From assembly GCA_039026915.1 (NCBI GenBank), contig JBCCLJ010000008.1, forward strand, positions 4,178 to 68,177: 64,000 nucleotides of DNA, in the 5' to 3' direction. The notes below the pieces were generated by a model. It was given only the letters and a program-made list of their open reading frames with translations, ran no database searches and was not told the origin of the DNA. This document shows, one piece after another, positions 18,620 through 28,386 of the stretch. The stretch comes from JBCCLJ01 sp039026915 (GTDB lineage: Bacteria; Acidobacteriota; Thermoanaerobaculia; Multivoradales; Multivoraceae). The stretch's first letter is position 1. The number at the start of each line of letters is the position of its first letter. The translations under genes and the position numbers were made by a program.

Positions 18620-19052
18620 TTCACTTGTGGGGCGAATGACGTCGTTCCAACGGAAGGAAGTCGTCGTCATTCGCCTTGGCGAGCTTGGAGCGGTAAAGAG
18701 GCTGGATCGAATGCGTGCTAATCAGCACGCTGATTCCCCGTCGGCGTAGCCGACTCGAGCGACGCGAGCGGCGGTTTCCGTTCACTTGTGGGGCGAATGA
18801 CGTCGCTCCAACCGAAGGAAGTCGTCGTCATTCGCCTTGGCGAGCTTGGAGCGCCAAAGAGGCTGGATCGAATGCGTGCTAACCAGCACGCTGATTCCCC
18901 GTCGGCGTAGCCGACTCGAGCGACGCGAGCGGCGGTTTCCGTTCACCTTTGGGGCGAATGAGGTCGTTCCAACGGAAGGAAGTCGTCGTCATTCGCCTTG
19001 GCGAGCTTGGAGCGGAAAAGGGGCTGGATCGAATGCGTGCTAATCAGCACGC
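18620..19052. repeat. Three tandem copies of a 161-bp hairpin-rich repeat
   Basis: Copies begin at 18620, 18781 and 18942, an exact 161-base period with only a few substitutions; the third stops at the FKBP stop codon after about 111 bases. Each copy holds an 11-bp inverted repeat (GGCGAATGACG / CGTCATTCGCC, with small changes in copy 3) and a GCGTGCT-AnnC-AGCACGC hairpin. GCTCCAA / TTGGAGC arms (perfect in copy 2) and CGGC/GCCG and CTCG/CGAG short stems (copies 1 and 2) are also seen. No convincing reading frame covers it. The final hairpin sits directly behind the FKBP stop and could serve as its terminator. Origin could be slippage duplication of a 3'-UTR element or a miniature mobile repeat. 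Confidence 0.85.
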
Positions 19053-19757
19053 TCATTCGATCCCGATCAGCTCCACGTCGAAGACCAGGGCCGAGTTCGG
19101 ACCGATGGGGCTGCCCGGCGGGGGCTGCATGCCGTAGCCGAGCTCGGCGGGGATGAAGACCTCCCACTGCGAACCGACGGACATGAGCTGCAGCGCCTGC
19201 GTCCAGCCGGCGATGACCTGGTTGAGGCCGAACGTCGTCGGCATGCCGCGGTCGCGCGAGCTGTCGAACTTGGTGCCGTCGATGAGTGTGCCGGTGTAGT
19301 GCACGGTGACGCGGTCCGTCGCGGCGGGCTTGGCGCCCGTGCCTTCGCTGATGATGCGGTACTGGAGGCCGTTGTCGAGAGTGACGACGCCTTCCTTGGT
19401 GCCGTTCTCAGCGAGGAAGGCCTGACCGGCTTCGAGGTTGGTCTGGGCCGCTGCCGTCATCTTTTCCTGCATTTTGGATTGCAGCTCCTGCATCGTGGCC
19501 TGGATCTGGTCCTGGCCGATCTTCATCTCGCCGCCCGACAGGGTGTCCTTGAGGCCCTGCAGCACGACGTCGAGGTCGACTTCGATGCCGTCGGCAGCCA
19601 GCTGTTTGCCCAGGTTGGCGCCAACGATGTAGCTGAGGCGTTGCTCGAAGGTCTCGAGACCCGAGTCTTCGCCCTGGGCGGCGGTGGCGGTGGATTCGGC
19701 GCCGCAGGCGACGAAGGCGGCAAGGCACACGACGGCCAGAACCGGAATGCTCTTCAT
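19053..19757 (-). CDS. FKBP-type peptidyl-prolyl isomerase (FkpA/Mip-like lipoprotein)
   Basis: A 234-residue exported prolyl isomerase. A lipoprotein-like signal ends at FVAC near residue 18. A helical dimer domain lies about 35-115 (SYIVGANLGKQLAADGIEVD). The FKBP domain follows with VTVHYTGTLIDGTKFDSSRDRG and IPAELGYG. ATG 19757 is chosen over an upstream in-frame start because GAGAGG is ideally spaced before it. FkpA and Mip act as periplasmic chaperones. The stop codon lies at the end of the third tandem repeat copy. Confidence 0.92.
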   Translation of the reverse strand: MKSIPVLAVVCLAAFVACGAESTATAAQGEDSGLETFEQRLSYIVGANLGKQLAADGIEVDLDVVLQGLKDTLSGGEMKIGQDQIQATMQELQSKMQEKMTAAAQTNLEAGQAFLAENGTKEGVVTLDNGLQYRIISEGTGAKPAATDRVTVHYTGTLIDGTKFDSSRDRGMPTTFGLNQVIAGWTQALQLMSVGSQWEVFIPAELGYGMQPPPGSPIGPNSALVFDVELIGIE

Positions 19758-19853
19758 TTGAAACCTCTCGAGGGAAGGGGGAACGGTGCGGCAGGAGGGA
19801 AGGCGCCGCAAGAGAGCAAACACTATCACCGGCTCGCGGGCCAGCGAAGCGCA

Positions 19854-20987
19854 CTAACGCGACAGAAGGATGGCGCCGCGCTCGACCCGCTCGCGCCGGA
19901 AACCCAACAGACGCAGGAAGTTGCGCACGTCACCGCGCCGTGCGGAAGGCTCGAGGACGAGTACGCCGGGGCGACCTCGGGCGCGGGATACGCCCGGCAG
20001 CGCCGTGGCCAGCTGAATGAAGCCAGCGCGTCGCAGAATCTGGGAGGCGAGCCGCTGGGCCGCACCGTAGTCGCGGACGAGGAAGAAGCCTTCGTCCCCC
20101 TGCGGCTGGTAGAGCGGCATCAGGAGTCGGCCGTCGGCGGGGCTGTGCACCGGGTTCTCCATCTCGTGCGCCAGCAGCTGACCTTCGGAGACCGCCTGGA
20201 AGCTGCTGAAGCCCGGCAACATGTCGAAAGCCGTGCGATCGTCGAGAGCGTGTCGGTAGATCAGCTCGACCATGCGCGGTAGCCCTTGGGCCGCGCGCGT
20301 GAGCAACCCCAGGGCGCCCTGCACCGCCGGTGCCAACGGGCTCGAAGGTTCGATCATGCCGAGCGCCTCGAGCGACAGCCAGATGGCCGCCTCTGCCCGG
20401 TCGACGGAGCCCGGGTCTTCGTGCTGGCCGCTTTCGAAGACCGTCCCGACGAAGCCTCGGCGGTCGAGCCAGTCGACGAGGGTGCCGTCGAGCTGCTCTT
20501 CGATGCCGAGGACCGTGGGTGCCTGCAGGCGAAGTGCGATGCGCCGACTCTCGAGCCGGTCGACGGCGTTGCTGAAGGGCGGGCTGTCACCGGAGGTCGT
20601 GTGCAGGTCGAGCAGGTAGCGATCGCCGCGTGCCTCGAGCGTCACCTCATCGATCAGATCTGCGATCGCCAGCGTCAGGCCTCCCTCCACGGTGTTGGGA
20701 CCGTGGTGTCGCAGGCGTGCGACGCGGCGATCGTTCCAGAGGCGATTGAGATCGCGATCGACGTAACGCTGCTTGAGCGCAATGGCCTCGGGGTTGCCGA
20801 TCAGGGTGAACAGATCGCCACGGTCGAGGGGTCCGTCGCGGTCGATCCGTTCCAGCACGCGCTGGATGGCGAGCGTTCCCGCCGGCTCGTTGCCGTGCAG
20901 AGAGCCGACACAGAGAAAAGCCGGGCCGGGTTTCAGGCCCCGTCGTTTCTTGGTGTGTGGGGTGGGTTGGGCGTGGGTGATGGACAC
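19854..20987 (-). CDS. Succinylglutamate desuccinylase/aspartoacylase family protein
   Basis: A 377-residue M14-like metallo-deacylase. Zinc-site motifs are GSLHGNEPAG (His and Glu, residues about 29-38) and LDLHTTSG (second His); NPEAIALKQRYVDRDLNRLW is the family Arg-Asn region. Start is GTG 20987. The C-terminal about 100 residues differ from classic AstE, so the substrate may not be succinylglutamate, and there are no arginine-degradation genes beside it. Confidence 0.8.
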   Translation of the reverse strand: MSITHAQPTPHTKKRRGLKPGPAFLCVGSLHGNEPAGTLAIQRVLERIDRDGPLDRGDLFTLIGNPEAIALKQRYVDRDLNRLWNDRRVARLRHHGPNTVEGGLTLAIADLIDEVTLEARGDRYLLDLHTTSGDSPPFSNAVDRLESRRIALRLQAPTVLGIEEQLDGTLVDWLDRRGFVGTVFESGQHEDPGSVDRAEAAIWLSLEALGMIEPSSPLAPAVQGALGLLTRAAQGLPRMVELIYRHALDDRTAFDMLPGFSSFQAVSEGQLLAHEMENPVHSPADGRLLMPLYQPQGDEGFFLVRDYGAAQRLASQILRRAGFIQLATALPGVSRARGRPGVLVLEPSARRGDVRNFLRLLGFRRERVERGAILLSR

Positions 20988-21074
20988 GAGAAGATCCAGG
21001 GTCGACGTACCTTAGCACCGGCAGAGGGCGCCACCGGAGCTTCTCGGAAAGCGGATTTCCGTGGATTCACGAGC

Positions 21075-21080
21075 TATGCT
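21075..21080 (+). promoter_or_regulatory. -10-like TATGCT close to ATG of uppP
   Basis: TATGCT lies 7 bases before ATG 21088 and no Shine-Dalgarno sequence intervenes. It suggests a leaderless or nearly leaderless uppP transcript, and is the reason for choosing 21088 over the upstream GTG and ATG. Confidence 0.35.
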
Positions 21081-21087
21081 GTCGCCG

Positions 21088-21882
21088 ATGGTCAGCGTTC
21101 TGCAGGCGTTGGTTCTGGGGCTGCTGCAGGGACTCACGGAGTTCCTGCCGATCAGCTCCTCCGCGCATCTCATTCTCCTCCCGCGCTTCGTCGACTGGCC
21201 CGATCAGGGCCTGCTCTTTGACGTGGCGGCCAACACGGGAACTCTCGTAGCGGTTCTGGCCTACTTTCGAGAGGACCTGAGCCAGCTCGTACGCGAGGCC
21301 TTCGACGGCAAGATCGGCCTTCTCGGCTGGCTCATCGTCGCCTCGGTGCCCTTGGGGCTTTGCGGCCTGCTCTTCGGCAGCTTCATCGAAGCCAATCTGC
21401 GCAGTCCGCTGCTCATCGCCACGACGACACTGGTCTTCGGCATCCTGCTCGGCGCGGCCGACTTCCGCGCACGCCGGCCGGGCGAGCGCCGCAGCGAAGT
21501 GGAAGAGCTCACCTGGCGGGACGCCGTGGCGCTCGGCTTGATGCAGGCTCTGGCGCTGGTGCCGGGTACGTCTCGCTCCGGCATCACCATGACCGGAGGT
21601 CTCGGTCTGGGGATGGACCGCGAGCTGGCGGCCCGGGCTTCGTTTCTGATGGCGATCCCGGCCGGCGGCATGGTCGCAGTGAAGGGCCTGATGGACCTGC
21701 GCGGCGGCGCGGTCGATTCCGCGCAGATGCTGCCTCTGCTGGTCGTCTTCGTCGCCTCCGCGGTCAGCGGCTGGTGCGTGATCACGCTCCTGCTCGCCTG
21801 GCTTCGCCAGCGAAGCCTGATGGTCTTCGTGCTGTACCGGCTCCTTCTGGCGGCGCTGCTCTACTGGACCTTCGCGGTCTAG
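21088..21882 (+). CDS. uppP: Undecaprenyl-diphosphatase UppP/BacA
   Basis: A 264-residue integral membrane phosphatase that recycles undecaprenyl pyrophosphate for cell-wall synthesis. The family motif LTEFLPISSSAHL is near the N-terminus and PGTSRSGITM is in the middle; about eight TM helices are seen. I chose ATG 21088 for the family N-terminus and the upstream -10-like site; ATG 21076 and GTG 21061 are in frame. It converges with leuB, leaving 10 bases between stops. Confidence 0.93.
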   Translation: MVSVLQALVLGLLQGLTEFLPISSSAHLILLPRFVDWPDQGLLFDVAANTGTLVAVLAYFREDLSQLVREAFDGKIGLLGWLIVASVPLGLCGLLFGSFIEANLRSPLLIATTTLVFGILLGAADFRARRPGERRSEVEELTWRDAVALGLMQALALVPGTSRSGITMTGGLGLGMDRELAARASFLMAIPAGGMVAVKGLMDLRGGAVDSAQMLPLLVVFVASAVSGWCVITLLLAWLRQRSLMVFVLYRLLLAALLYWTFAV

Positions 21883-21892
21883 GTCGCGCCGC

Positions 21893-22987
21893 TTAGTTCG
21901 GTTCGGCCGGTCCTCCGAGTCGCTGAAGGACCGCGTCCGTCATCGCGACGGTCGAGACGGCAGCTTCAGGAGCGCCGCCGAGATCGCGGGTTCTCAGGCC
22001 GTCGTCGAGCGTGGAGTTCACCGCAGCTTCGATCGTCGCGGCGGCTTCTTCCTGTCCGAGACTGTGGCGAAGCAGCATCGCTGTGCTCAGGATCGTGCCC
22101 AGGGGGTTGGCGATGCCCTGACCCGCGATGTCGGGGGCCGAGCCGTGGATCGGCTCGTAGAGCCCGAGCGTGCCGTCGCCGAGTGAGGCCGAAGGTAGCA
22201 GGCCGAGTGAGCCGGCGAGAACCGAGGCTTCGTCGCTGAGGATGTCGCCGAACATGTTGCCGGCGACGATCACGTCGAAGGACGACGGCCTCGTCAGCAG
22301 GTGCATGGTGCAGGCGTCGACGAGCAGGTGCTCGAGTTCGACGTCGGGATAGTCCTCGGCAACCCGCGTGACGACTTGGCGCCAAAGGCGCATCGAAGCG
22401 AGCACGTTTGCCTTGTCGACCGAAGTGACTTTGCCGCGTCGCCCTCGTGCGGCCTCGAACGCCACGCGAGCGACGCGCTCGACCTCGGACGCGCTGTAGT
22501 TCATCGTGTCCCAGGCGACGCTGGCGTTGTCTCCTTCGGACGCTTCCTCCCGTGCGCCGAAGTAGATGCCGCCGGTGAGCTCGCGAACGAAGAGCAGATC
22601 GCTGCCGTCGAGCAGCTCGGGACGCAGCGGTGCCTGCTCGACCAGGGCCGGGAAGTGGGGGACCGGTCGCAGGTTGGCGAAGAGACCCAGCTCCGAGCGC
22701 AGCTTCAGGATGCCCTGCTCCGGGCGAACCGGCAGACTCGGATCGGACCACTGGGGTCCGCCGACGGCGCCGAGCAGGATCGCGTCCGCCGTTTGACAGG
22801 CCTCCAGAGTCTCGGGCGGAAGCGGATCGCCGACCGCGTCGATGGCGCAGCCGCCCATCGGGTGGCTCTCCATCTGCAGAGTGAGATCGAACGAGGTTGC
22901 AACGACTTCGAGGATGCGCCGACCCGATTCGGTGACTTCGGGGCCGACGCCGTCGCCGGGGAGGAGAACGACCTTTGCGGAGCTCAA
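21893..22987 (-). CDS. leuB: 3-isopropylmalate dehydrogenase
   Basis: A 364-residue NAD-dependent decarboxylating dehydrogenase. It begins AKVVLLPGDGVGPEVT and has LRSELGLFANLRPV, VRELTGGIYFG, the catalytic region SVDKANVLASMRLWR and YEPIHGSAPDIAGQGIANP. Start is TTG 22987, preceded by AGGAG seven bases upstream inside the end of leuD; the frame is open further upstream but that is antisense/overlap of leuD. It catalyses the third leucine-specific step and is the last gene of the operon. Confidence 0.95.
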   Translation of the reverse strand: MSSAKVVLLPGDGVGPEVTESGRRILEVVATSFDLTLQMESHPMGGCAIDAVGDPLPPETLEACQTADAILLGAVGGPQWSDPSLPVRPEQGILKLRSELGLFANLRPVPHFPALVEQAPLRPELLDGSDLLFVRELTGGIYFGAREEASEGDNASVAWDTMNYSASEVERVARVAFEAARGRRGKVTSVDKANVLASMRLWRQVVTRVAEDYPDVELEHLLVDACTMHLLTRPSSFDVIVAGNMFGDILSDEASVLAGSLGLLPSASLGDGTLGLYEPIHGSAPDIAGQGIANPLGTILSTAMLLRHSLGQEEAAATIEAAVNSTLDDGLRTRDLGGAPEAAVSTVAMTDAVLQRLGGPAEPN

Positions 22988-22988
22988 C

Positions 22989-23651
22989 TCAGGACTCCTG
23001 GGCGGCCTGGGTGGCTGCGGTCTCGACCCGCGGTGCTCGCTCGGCTTCCCAGCCGCGGATCGCTTCGAGGCGGTCGACGAGGTAGCCCATCTGATCGACG
23101 CCTTCGAGCAGGCAAGCTTTGGCGAACGGATCGACCGAGAAGCCGAGCGTGCTCGTACCGTCCTCGCTCGGCACCACGAGCGTCTGCTCTTCGAGGTCGA
23201 TGACGACGCGCGGCGGCGGTGCACCCGTCTCTTCGGTCAGGCGCAGCTGAGCGAAGAGGACGCTGCTCGTCTCGGCGTCGATTTCGACGGGGAGCAGGCC
23301 GTTCTTCAGCGAGTTGCTGCGGAAGATGTCGGCGAAACGGGTGCTCAGCACGGCGCGGAAGCCGTTGCCGTAAAGGGCCCAAGGCGCATGTTCTCGCGAG
23401 CTGCCGCAGCCGAAGTTGTCGCCGGCGAGCAGGACCTGAGCTCCTTCGTAGCGCGGCTGATTGAGCACGAAGTCGGGGTCGGTCTCGAGGTTTTCGTCGT
23501 CACCACGGTAGCGCCAATTGGCGGAGAGTCCTTCGGCGATGGTGCTGCGATCGGTGACCTTGAGGTAGCGCGCCGGGATGATCTGATCCGTGTCGACGTT
23601 GTCGATCGGCAGCGGTACGACGGCGCTTTCGAGCGTGGTGAACTTGGCCAT
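22989..23651 (-). CDS. leuD: 3-isopropylmalate dehydratase small subunit
   Basis: A 220-residue swivelling-domain subunit of isopropylmalate isomerase. It starts MAKFTTLESAVVPLPIDNVDTDQIIPARYLK and has DNFGCGSSREHAPWAL, typical of LeuD. It works with LeuC, which is encoded 20 bases upstream. The substrate loop reads ARYLKVTD, unlike the homologous lysine-pathway subunit at 48435 (YTLRTD), which helps tell the two paralogs apart. Confidence 0.95.
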   Translation of the reverse strand: MAKFTTLESAVVPLPIDNVDTDQIIPARYLKVTDRSTIAEGLSANWRYRGDDENLETDPDFVLNQPRYEGAQVLLAGDNFGCGSSREHAPWALYGNGFRAVLSTRFADIFRSNSLKNGLLPVEIDAETSSVLFAQLRLTEETGAPPPRVVIDLEEQTLVVPSEDGTSTLGFSVDPFAKACLLEGVDQMGYLVDRLEAIRGWEAERAPRVETAATQAAQES

Positions 23652-23671
23652 GTCGGTTCCTCGTGGCGTCG

Positions 23672-25084
23672 TCAGCTGAGGTCGCGGGCGTCGGCGAGCT
23701 CACCGGCGACAGCGCTCGCTGCGGCGGTGAGCGGGCTGGCGAGGAAGGTCCTGCCTCCCGGCCCCTGACGGCCTTCGAAGTTGCGGTTGGTCGTGCTCAC
23801 GGCGTACTCGCCCGAGCCGAGTCGGTCACCGTTCATGGCGAGACACATCGAGCAGCCGGCTTCGCGCCACTCGGCTCCGGCGTCGACGAAGATCTTGGCG
23901 AGCCCCCTTTCCTCGGCGGCCTTCTTCACCTGCTGCGAGCCGGGGACCACGAGCATACGCACGCCGTCGCGCACCCGACGCCCTTCGAGCACGCTGGCCG
24001 CAGCCTCGAGGTCCGCGAGGCGCGAGTTGGTGCAGGAGCCCACGAAGACGACATCGATCTTCTTGCCCTTGAGCGTCTGGCCGGACTCGAGGCCCATGTA
24101 TTCGAGAGCGCGCTGGTGGGTGAGCGTCGCCGTCTCGTCGCCCTCGGGCTCCGGTACGGCGCCGTCGATCGGCATCGCCATGCCGGGATTCGTGCCGTAG
24201 GTGATCATCGGGCCCAGCGAAGCTGCGTCGAGGTGCAACTGCTGATCGTAGGTCGCGCCCGGATCGCTGGGCAGCGTCTTCCAGTCCTCGAGAGCGGCCT
24301 CCCAAGCTTCGCCCTTCGGCGCGTAGGGCTTGCCGGCGAGGTAGTCGAAGGTGATCTGGTCCGGCGCGACCATGCCGGCACGGGCGCCGCCCTCGATCGA
24401 CATGTTGCAGACCGTCATGCGGCCCTCCATGTCGAGCGAGCGAATCGCCTCTCCCGTGTACTCGAAGACGTGGCCCGTACCGCCTTCGATGCCGATCTCG
24501 CCGATCACGCGGAGGATGATGTCCTTGGCCGTGACGCCTTCCCCCAGCGCGCCGTCGACGCGGATCTCGTAGGTCTTGGCGCGCTGCTGTACGAGGCACT
24601 GCGTCGCCAGGACGTGGCCGACCTCGCTGGTGCCGATGCCAAAGGCAAGAGCGCCGAAGGCTCCGTGCGTACTGGTGTGGCTGTCACCGCAGACGACCGT
24701 CATCCCCGGCTGCGTGAAACCGAGCTCTGGGCCGATGACGTGAACGATGCCGCGGCGGTCGTCGCCCATGTCGAGCAGCGGCACGCCGAACTCGCGGCAG
24801 TTCTCACGCAGCGCCTGCAGTTGATCGGCCGCCTGCGGGTCGAGGACGCGGAACTTCTGCTCGTCGAGCGACGGATCGGTCGGCGTCGAGTGGTCCATCG
24901 TCGCGAGGGTCTGGCCCGGACGATGGACCGGAAGACCGCGGTTGCGCAGCTCGGTAAAGGCTTGAGGCGACGTCACCTCGTGCACCAGGTGCAGATCGAT
25001 GTAGAGGACCGACGGCATGCCGGGCTCGCTCGGCGGGATCGCTGTGTGGCGCTCCCAGACTTTGTCGTAAAGGGTGCGGCTCAC
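23672..25084 (-). CDS. leuC: 3-isopropylmalate dehydratase large subunit
   Basis: A 470-residue aconitase-family subunit. Fe-S cysteines are seen in FVGSCTNSRL and AGCSMCLAMN, and VVCGDSHTSTHGAFGALAFGIGTSEV is the family region. GTG 25084 overlaps the leuA stop by 4 bases. It isomerises 2- to 3-isopropylmalate with LeuD. Confidence 0.96.
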   Translation of the reverse strand: MSRTLYDKVWERHTAIPPSEPGMPSVLYIDLHLVHEVTSPQAFTELRNRGLPVHRPGQTLATMDHSTPTDPSLDEQKFRVLDPQAADQLQALRENCREFGVPLLDMGDDRRGIVHVIGPELGFTQPGMTVVCGDSHTSTHGAFGALAFGIGTSEVGHVLATQCLVQQRAKTYEIRVDGALGEGVTAKDIILRVIGEIGIEGGTGHVFEYTGEAIRSLDMEGRMTVCNMSIEGGARAGMVAPDQITFDYLAGKPYAPKGEAWEAALEDWKTLPSDPGATYDQQLHLDAASLGPMITYGTNPGMAMPIDGAVPEPEGDETATLTHQRALEYMGLESGQTLKGKKIDVVFVGSCTNSRLADLEAAASVLEGRRVRDGVRMLVVPGSQQVKKAAEERGLAKIFVDAGAEWREAGCSMCLAMNGDRLGSGEYAVSTTNRNFEGRQGPGGRTFLASPLTAAASAVAGELADARDLS

Positions 25085-26688
25085 GCAGAGACTCCTGCCT
25101 CACTCTTCGCCTCGAGGGTCGACGGTCCGCCTTCGGGCGGCGTGTACTTGGTACCGAGAGCCGTCAGCATGCGGTTGAGAGCCGAGACGTAGGCCTTGGC
25201 GCTCGCCACGATGACGTCGGTGTCGGCGCCGTAGCCGCCAAAGATCTTCTTGCTGTCTTCCTTGCTGGCGATGCGCACCGTCACCTCGCCAAGGGCGTCG
25301 ATGCCCTGGGTGACGCTGTGCACGCTGTACTCCAGCAGGCTCGCCGGCGCTTCGACGACGCCGTTGATTGCTCGGAAGGCGGCGTCGACCGGGCCGGTGC
25401 CGGTTGCCGGGGAGACGTAGACCTGACCGTTGGGGCCTTCGAGGCGGGCGGTCGCCGTGGGCATGCCGGGGCGACCGCAGGCGACCTGCAGATCGGTCAG
25501 TTTGAAGAGCTCTTCGGGCGCCAGGATCTCCTGGTTGGCGATCGCCTGAAGATCGGCGTCGGTGACGTTCTTCTTCTTGTCGGCCAGCGCCTTGAAGCGC
25601 TTGAAGGCCTGGCGCAGCTCTTCCTTGTCGAGATCGAAGCCGAGCTCCTCGAGTCGCACCTTGAGTGCGTGCTTGCCGGAGTGCTTGCCGAGCACCAGCT
25701 TGCTCTGAGTGAGGCCGACCGTCTGCGGCGTCATGATCTCGTACGTGCGCTGGTCCTTGAGCATGCCGTCCTGGTGAATGCCGGCTTCGTGCGCGAAGGC
25801 GTTCTCACCGACGATCGCCTTGTTCCGGGGCACCTGAATACTCGTATAGTTGCTCACCATGCGCGACGTGCGGCACAGCTCGGTCGTCTTGATCTGGGTG
25901 CTCGCGCCGTAGATCTGCGGCCGGGTGTGCAGCGCCATGACGACCTCTTCGAGGCTCGTGTTGCCGGCGCGCTCGCCGATGCCGTTAATCGTCACCTCGA
26001 CCTGGCCGGCTCCGCCTTCGATGGCGGCCAGCGTGTTCGCGGTCGCACAGCCCAGATCGTCGTGGCAGTGCGCCGAGAAGATGACGTCCTTGCCGCCGGG
26101 CGTGCGCTCGATCAGGTCACGGATGAGGTTGCCGTACTCGATCGGCATGGCGTAGCCGACCGTGTCCGGGATGTTGAGCGTCGTTGCGCCCTCCTGGATG
26201 GCGACTTCGAGAACCTTGACGAGGAAGTCGGTGTCCGAACGGCTCGCGTCCTCAGGGCTGAACTCGACGTCTTCGCACAGGCTGCGCGCGTGCGCGACCA
26301 TGTGGCCGACCTGTGACAGAACCTGGTCACGCGTCATGCCGAGCTTGCGCTCCATGTGCAGGTCCGACGTCGCCAGAAAGGTGTGGATGCGAGGCTTGGC
26401 GGCGTCGCGCACGCCCTGCCAGGCCTTGTCGATGTCTTCGCGCCAGCAGCGCGCCAGGCCGGTGATGATCGGACCGCTGTCGGTGCCAACCTCCTGGGCG
26501 ATGCGGCGCACGCCTTCGAGGTCGTCCGGTGAGGCGGCGGGGAAGCCGGCCTCGATGACGTCGACGCCGAGCACGCCGAGCTGTCTTGCCACCTCGAGCT
26601 TTTCAGCGCTGGTCATGCTGGCGCCGGGCGACTGCTCGCCGTCGCGCAGGGTGGTGTCGAAGATGCGGATGTGACGCGGAGTGCTCAT
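25081..26688 (-). CDS. leuA: 2-isopropylmalate synthase
   Basis: A 535-residue synthase with a TIM-barrel (FDTTLRDGEQSPGASMT, SAHCHDDLGCATANTLAAI, metal His) and a C-terminal LeuA regulatory dimer domain (about residues 390-515) where leucine normally binds. ATG 26688 follows GGAGACGAC; the frame runs on upstream into the antisense of ilvC and is not coding. It commits 2-ketoisovalerate to leucine. The regulatory domain implies feedback control in addition to attenuation of the operon. Confidence 0.95.
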   Translation of the reverse strand: MSTPRHIRIFDTTLRDGEQSPGASMTSAEKLEVARQLGVLGVDVIEAGFPAASPDDLEGVRRIAQEVGTDSGPIITGLARCWREDIDKAWQGVRDAAKPRIHTFLATSDLHMERKLGMTRDQVLSQVGHMVAHARSLCEDVEFSPEDASRSDTDFLVKVLEVAIQEGATTLNIPDTVGYAMPIEYGNLIRDLIERTPGGKDVIFSAHCHDDLGCATANTLAAIEGGAGQVEVTINGIGERAGNTSLEEVVMALHTRPQIYGASTQIKTTELCRTSRMVSNYTSIQVPRNKAIVGENAFAHEAGIHQDGMLKDQRTYEIMTPQTVGLTQSKLVLGKHSGKHALKVRLEELGFDLDKEELRQAFKRFKALADKKKNVTDADLQAIANQEILAPEELFKLTDLQVACGRPGMPTATARLEGPNGQVYVSPATGTGPVDAAFRAINGVVEAPASLLEYSVHSVTQGIDALGEVTVRIASKEDSKKIFGGYGADTDVIVASAKAYVSALNRMLTALGTKYTPPEGGPSTLEAKSEAGVSA

Positions 26689-26744
26689 GTCGTCTCCAGG
26701 GTTTGGGTCGGGAGTGAAGAGTCGAATGTTGGAAGGGGCGGCCG

Positions 26745-27755
<1,011 letters not shown>

Positions 27756-27819
27756 TCTGATTTCCTGTCTGAAGCGGGTTGGGGGCGTCGGGTAGAAGTA
27801 GAGACGTTTCGGGCGTTCG

Positions 27820-28362
27820 TCAGAGAACGCTGCGCCGGCCGGCGAGCTGTACCTGGGGCCGGTAGCCGTCGTTCTTGAGCGTGTGCTCACCGCGGCCCAT
27901 GGCGACAGCGCCGGTGCGCACCATCTCGATGATGCCGAAGGGGCGAAGGAGCTCGGTGAAGTTATCGATCTTGTCCTCGTCGCCAGTGAGCTCGATGATC
28001 ATCGACGTTTGCGAAACGTCGAGAATGCGCGCGCGGAAAATGTCGCAGAGCTGCGTCACTTCGCGGCGCTGCTCGGCGTCAGCGTTGACCTTGATGACCG
28101 CGAGGTCGCGGATGACGGCCGGCTTCTCGCTGAAGTGCTCGACCTGGATGACGTTGACCAGCTTGTAGAGGTTCGTCTCGAGCCGATCGGCTTCGACCTG
28201 CGTGCCTTCCATGACCATCGTCATGCGCGACACGTCGTCACGATGCGTGCGGCCGACGGTCAGGCTGTCGATGTTGAAAGAGCGACGCCGGAAGAGGTTG
28301 GCGATGCGGGCGAGAACGCCCGGGCGGTTCTCGACGAGTGCGGCAAGGGTGTGCTTGGCCAT
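27820..28362 (-). CDS. ilvN: Acetolactate synthase small regulatory subunit
   Basis: A 180-residue protein with an N-terminal ACT domain (LAALVENRPGVLARIANLFRRR, NIDSLTVGRTH) and a C-terminal ALS small-subunit domain (TGDEDKIDNFTELLRPFGI). It binds valine in family members and activates the large subunit encoded just upstream, so both feedback and attenuation may act on this step. Confidence 0.95.
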   Translation of the reverse strand: MAKHTLAALVENRPGVLARIANLFRRRSFNIDSLTVGRTHRDDVSRMTMVMEGTQVEADRLETNLYKLVNVIQVEHFSEKPAVIRDLAVIKVNADAEQRREVTQLCDIFRARILDVSQTSMIIELTGDEDKIDNFTELLRPFGIIEMVRTGAVAMGRGEHTLKNDGYRPQVQLAGRRSVL

Positions 28363-28386
28363 GGTGAGGTTTCCTGAAAGCGTCGC

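Noticed and set aside
18620..19052. CRISPR array
   Set aside because: The unit is 161 bases with internal hairpins and there are no short unique spacers, and no cas genes are near.
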